7,830 bases of DNA from assembly GCA_964608925.1 (NCBI GenBank), contig CAZSQD010000117.1, positions 1-7,830 on the forward strand. Direction: 5' to 3'. The notes under the pieces are model-generated. The model saw only the letters and a list, made by a program, of their open reading frames with translations, had not been told where the DNA came from and searched no databases. Within the stretch, counting starts at the first letter, position 1, and each line of letters starts with the position of its first letter. The DNA is from GCA-2733415 sp964608925 (GTDB lineage: Bacteria > Bacteroidota > Bacteroidia > Flavobacteriales > Flavobacteriaceae). This document shows, piece after piece, positions 6,677 through 7,830 of this stretch. A program made the position numbers and the translations under genes.

Positions 6677-6700
6677 TATTAAGAAAATGCTTAATATTTG
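6677..6700 (+). terminator. Weak hairpin after the secreted-protein gene, possible terminator
   Basis: TATTAAG (6677-6683) and CTTAATA (6690-6696) form a perfect 7-base-pair stem with a 6-base loop, starting two bases after the TGA stop and followed by TTTG. The stem is almost all A-T and the T tract is short, so efficiency is doubtful; its position at the end of the operon is the main support. Confidence 0.35.
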
Positions 6701-6927
6701 TATGCTAAGTTAATGGATAAGAATTTAAGAGTAATTAGATAGTTGTTATTTAGTAAAACACGGTTAGTGCAAGTGATTTGATCATTAATAAGGAGTTGGT
6801 GTGTTAAAGACCTTCTTTTTTGATGGAAAAACATATTAAATAGGTAATTTCGTTGTTTATTAAGTGGCTTTGTTTCAGGTATTTAATAAAAATACAGAAA
6901 ACCTAAAATATTCATTTACAAAGAGTT

Positions 6928-6957
6928 TTGTAGACTAAATTAATAGTTGTACTTTTG
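6928..6957 (+). promoter_or_regulatory. Promoter of the rplM-rpsI operon
   Basis: TTG (6928-6930, within TTTTG) is followed after exactly 19 bases by TACTTTTG (6950-6957). This matches the Bacteroidetes sigma-A consensus TTG-N19-TAnnTTTG at every defined position. Transcription should start near 6962, leaving a leader of about 45 bases before the L13 GTG. It is the best promoter in the window and sits where a strong ribosomal-protein promoter is expected. A 9-base inverted repeat brackets it (6920-6928 and 6959-6967). Confidence 0.82.
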
Positions 6958-7005
6958 CAAACTCTTTAAGAGAAAAGGAATGTTTAATAATTAAAATGAA
7001 TTAGT

Positions 7006-7461
7006 GTGGATACATTAAGCTACAAAACTATTTCAGCAAACAAAAACACCGTTAATAAAGAATGGGTTTTAGTTGATGCTGATGGTCAGACGTTAGGTAG
7101 AATGTGCTCTATAGTTGCAAAACTTATTAGAGGAAAACTCAAACCTAACTACACGCCTCACGTGGATTGTGGAGATAACGTAATTGTTATCAACGCAGAA
7201 AAAATCACGTTGTCAGGTAAAAAATGGACGGAAAAATCATATATCCGTCATACAGGCTACCCAGGTGGTCAAAAATCTTTAACTGCTACGGAGTTGTTCG
7301 AAAAGGACCCTACTCGTTTAGTGGAAAAGTCAGTGAAAGGAATGTTGCCTAAAAACAAATTAGGAGCAGCTTTATTTCGCAATTTAAAAGTATATGTAGG
7401 TTCTGAGCACAATCATGGCGCTCAAAAACCGAAAACTATTAACCTTAACGATTACCTATAG
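7006..7461 (+). CDS. rplM: 50S ribosomal protein L13
   Basis: L13 is an early-assembly protein of the large ribosomal subunit. The 151-residue product is full length for Bacteroidetes. The N-terminus MDTLSYKTISANKNTV is characteristic of flavobacterial L13. Conserved blocks follow: WVLVDADGQTLGRMCSIVAKLIRGK (20-44), the YTPHVDCGDNVIVINAEKI core (49-67), RHTGYPGG (81-88) and the signature VKGMLPKNKLG (110-120). Translation starts at GTG 7006: the in-frame codon three positions upstream is TGA (6997-6999), so no upstream start is possible, and the conserved N-terminus begins exactly at this GTG. There is no properly spaced Shine-Dalgarno site. rpsI follows after one base, the standard rplM-rpsI pair. 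Confidence 0.98.
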   Translation: MDTLSYKTISANKNTVNKEWVLVDADGQTLGRMCSIVAKLIRGKLKPNYTPHVDCGDNVIVINAEKITLSGKKWTEKSYIRHTGYPGGQKSLTATELFEKDPTRLVEKSVKGMLPKNKLGAALFRNLKVYVGSEHNHGAQKPKTINLNDYL

Positions 7462-7462
7462 T

Positions 7463-7830
7463 ATGGAAGTGATACACAAAATCGGTAGAAGAAAAACCGC
7501 AGTAGCGCGTATTTACCTTTCTGAAGGAAGTGGTAAAGTTACCGTTAACAAAAAAGATTTGAAGGATTACTTTCCAATGGCAACTTTACAGTACAAAGTT
7601 AAACAACCGTTAATGTTAACGGAAAATGTAGAAAACTTTGATATTAAAGTAAATGTTTTTGGAGGTGGTATTACTGGTCAAGCAGAAGCAATCCGTTTAG
7701 CAATTTCTCGTGCAATGTGCGAAATTGATGCTGAGCATAGATTGGTTTTAAAACCAGAAGGTTTATTAACTAGAGATCCAAGAATGGTAGAGCGTAAAAA
7801 ATTCGGACAGAAAAAAGCGCGTAAAAAATT
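7463..7830 (+). CDS. rpsI: 30S ribosomal protein S9, 3' end cut by window edge
   Basis: S9 is a small-subunit head protein whose C-terminal tail reaches the P-site tRNA. From the ATG at 7463, one base after the L13 stop, 122 complete codons are read before the edge. The start MEVIHKIGRRKTAVARIYL (1-19), the central NVFGGGITGQAEAIRLAISRAM block (67-88) and LLTRDPRMVERKKFGQKKARKK near the end are diagnostic. Bacteroidetes S9 is about 128 residues, so roughly six residues of the basic tail, normally ending in SKR, are outside the window. It is co-transcribed with rplM. Confidence 0.97.
   Translation, partial: MEVIHKIGRRKTAVARIYLSEGSGKVTVNKKDLKDYFPMATLQYKVKQPLMLTENVENFDIKVNVFGGGITGQAEAIRLAISRAMCEIDAEHRLVLKPEGLLTRDPRMVERKKFGQKKARKK

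Larger units (their letters stand above)
6675..7005 (+). other. 331-base intergenic region before rplM
   Basis: No convincing gene lies here; the open frames starting at ATG are only a few codons long on the plus strand. It holds a weak hairpin just after the secreted-protein stop, a second weak hairpin with a T tract (AAGG 6790-6793, CCTT 6811-6814, T run 6816-6821), and a small inverted repeat (GTATTT 6879-6884 and AAATAC 6890-6895). The rplM promoter and short leader occupy the last 80 bases. The rest (about 6700-6780 and 6825-6875) shows nothing I can name. Confidence 0.7.

Noticed and set aside
6790..6821. AAGG...CCTT hairpin followed by a T tract as an intrinsic terminator
   Set aside because: Only four contiguous base pairs form, followed by a two-base mismatch and a large loop; too weak to call as a feature.
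6979..7005. AGAAAAGGA as the Shine-Dalgarno site of rplM
   Set aside because: It lies about 26 bases or more from the GTG start, too far for direct use, and this phylum rarely relies on such sites.

Overview
The window looks like chromosomal DNA from the family Flavobacteriaceae (phylum Bacteroidetes). It is AT-rich, has no Shine-Dalgarno sites at credible distances, carries promoter-like TTG-N17..20-TAnnTTTG elements, and encodes L13, S9 and RNase HII proteins that read as typical flavobacterial versions. No transposase, integrase, phage gene, CRISPR array, tRNA or rRNA was seen.

Left part (1-3146, minus strand): a tightly packed four-gene unit transcribed right to left. It encodes an SDR-family oxidoreductase, a SprT-like zinc-metalloprotease-fold protein, a short single-domain mannose-1-phosphate guanylyltransferase, and a DUF389 membrane protein that runs off the left edge. 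The junctions are 1, 17 (or a 4-base overlap with an alternative TTG start) and 12 bases, so co-transcription is likely. The functions (redox, protease fold, GDP-mannose supply, membrane protein) form no obvious single pathway.

Middle part (3147-6674, plus strand): a divergent intergenic region with a promoter-like element leads into rnhB (RNase HII). A 790-residue lipoprotein with a predicted C-terminal beta-propeller follows, then, 3 bases later, a small secreted Cys/His-rich protein. That last gene is interrupted by exactly 100 N. The 55 bases before and after the N run are identical, which points to an assembly break rather than biology. Joining the copies restores an in-frame 95-residue protein, although the gap may hide additional sequence or a second gene copy.

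Right part (6675-7830, plus strand): a 331-base intergenic region ends in a near-ideal Bacteroidetes promoter (TTG-N19-TACTTTTG) for the rplM-rpsI ribosomal protein operon. L13 starts at GTG and is complete. S9 is cut by the right edge about six residues before its expected end.

Most of the window is ordinary housekeeping DNA. I do not see a convincing undescribed system. The places that deserve a second look are the gap and the small secreted protein across it, the pairing of that protein with the propeller lipoprotein, and the rplM promoter/leader.
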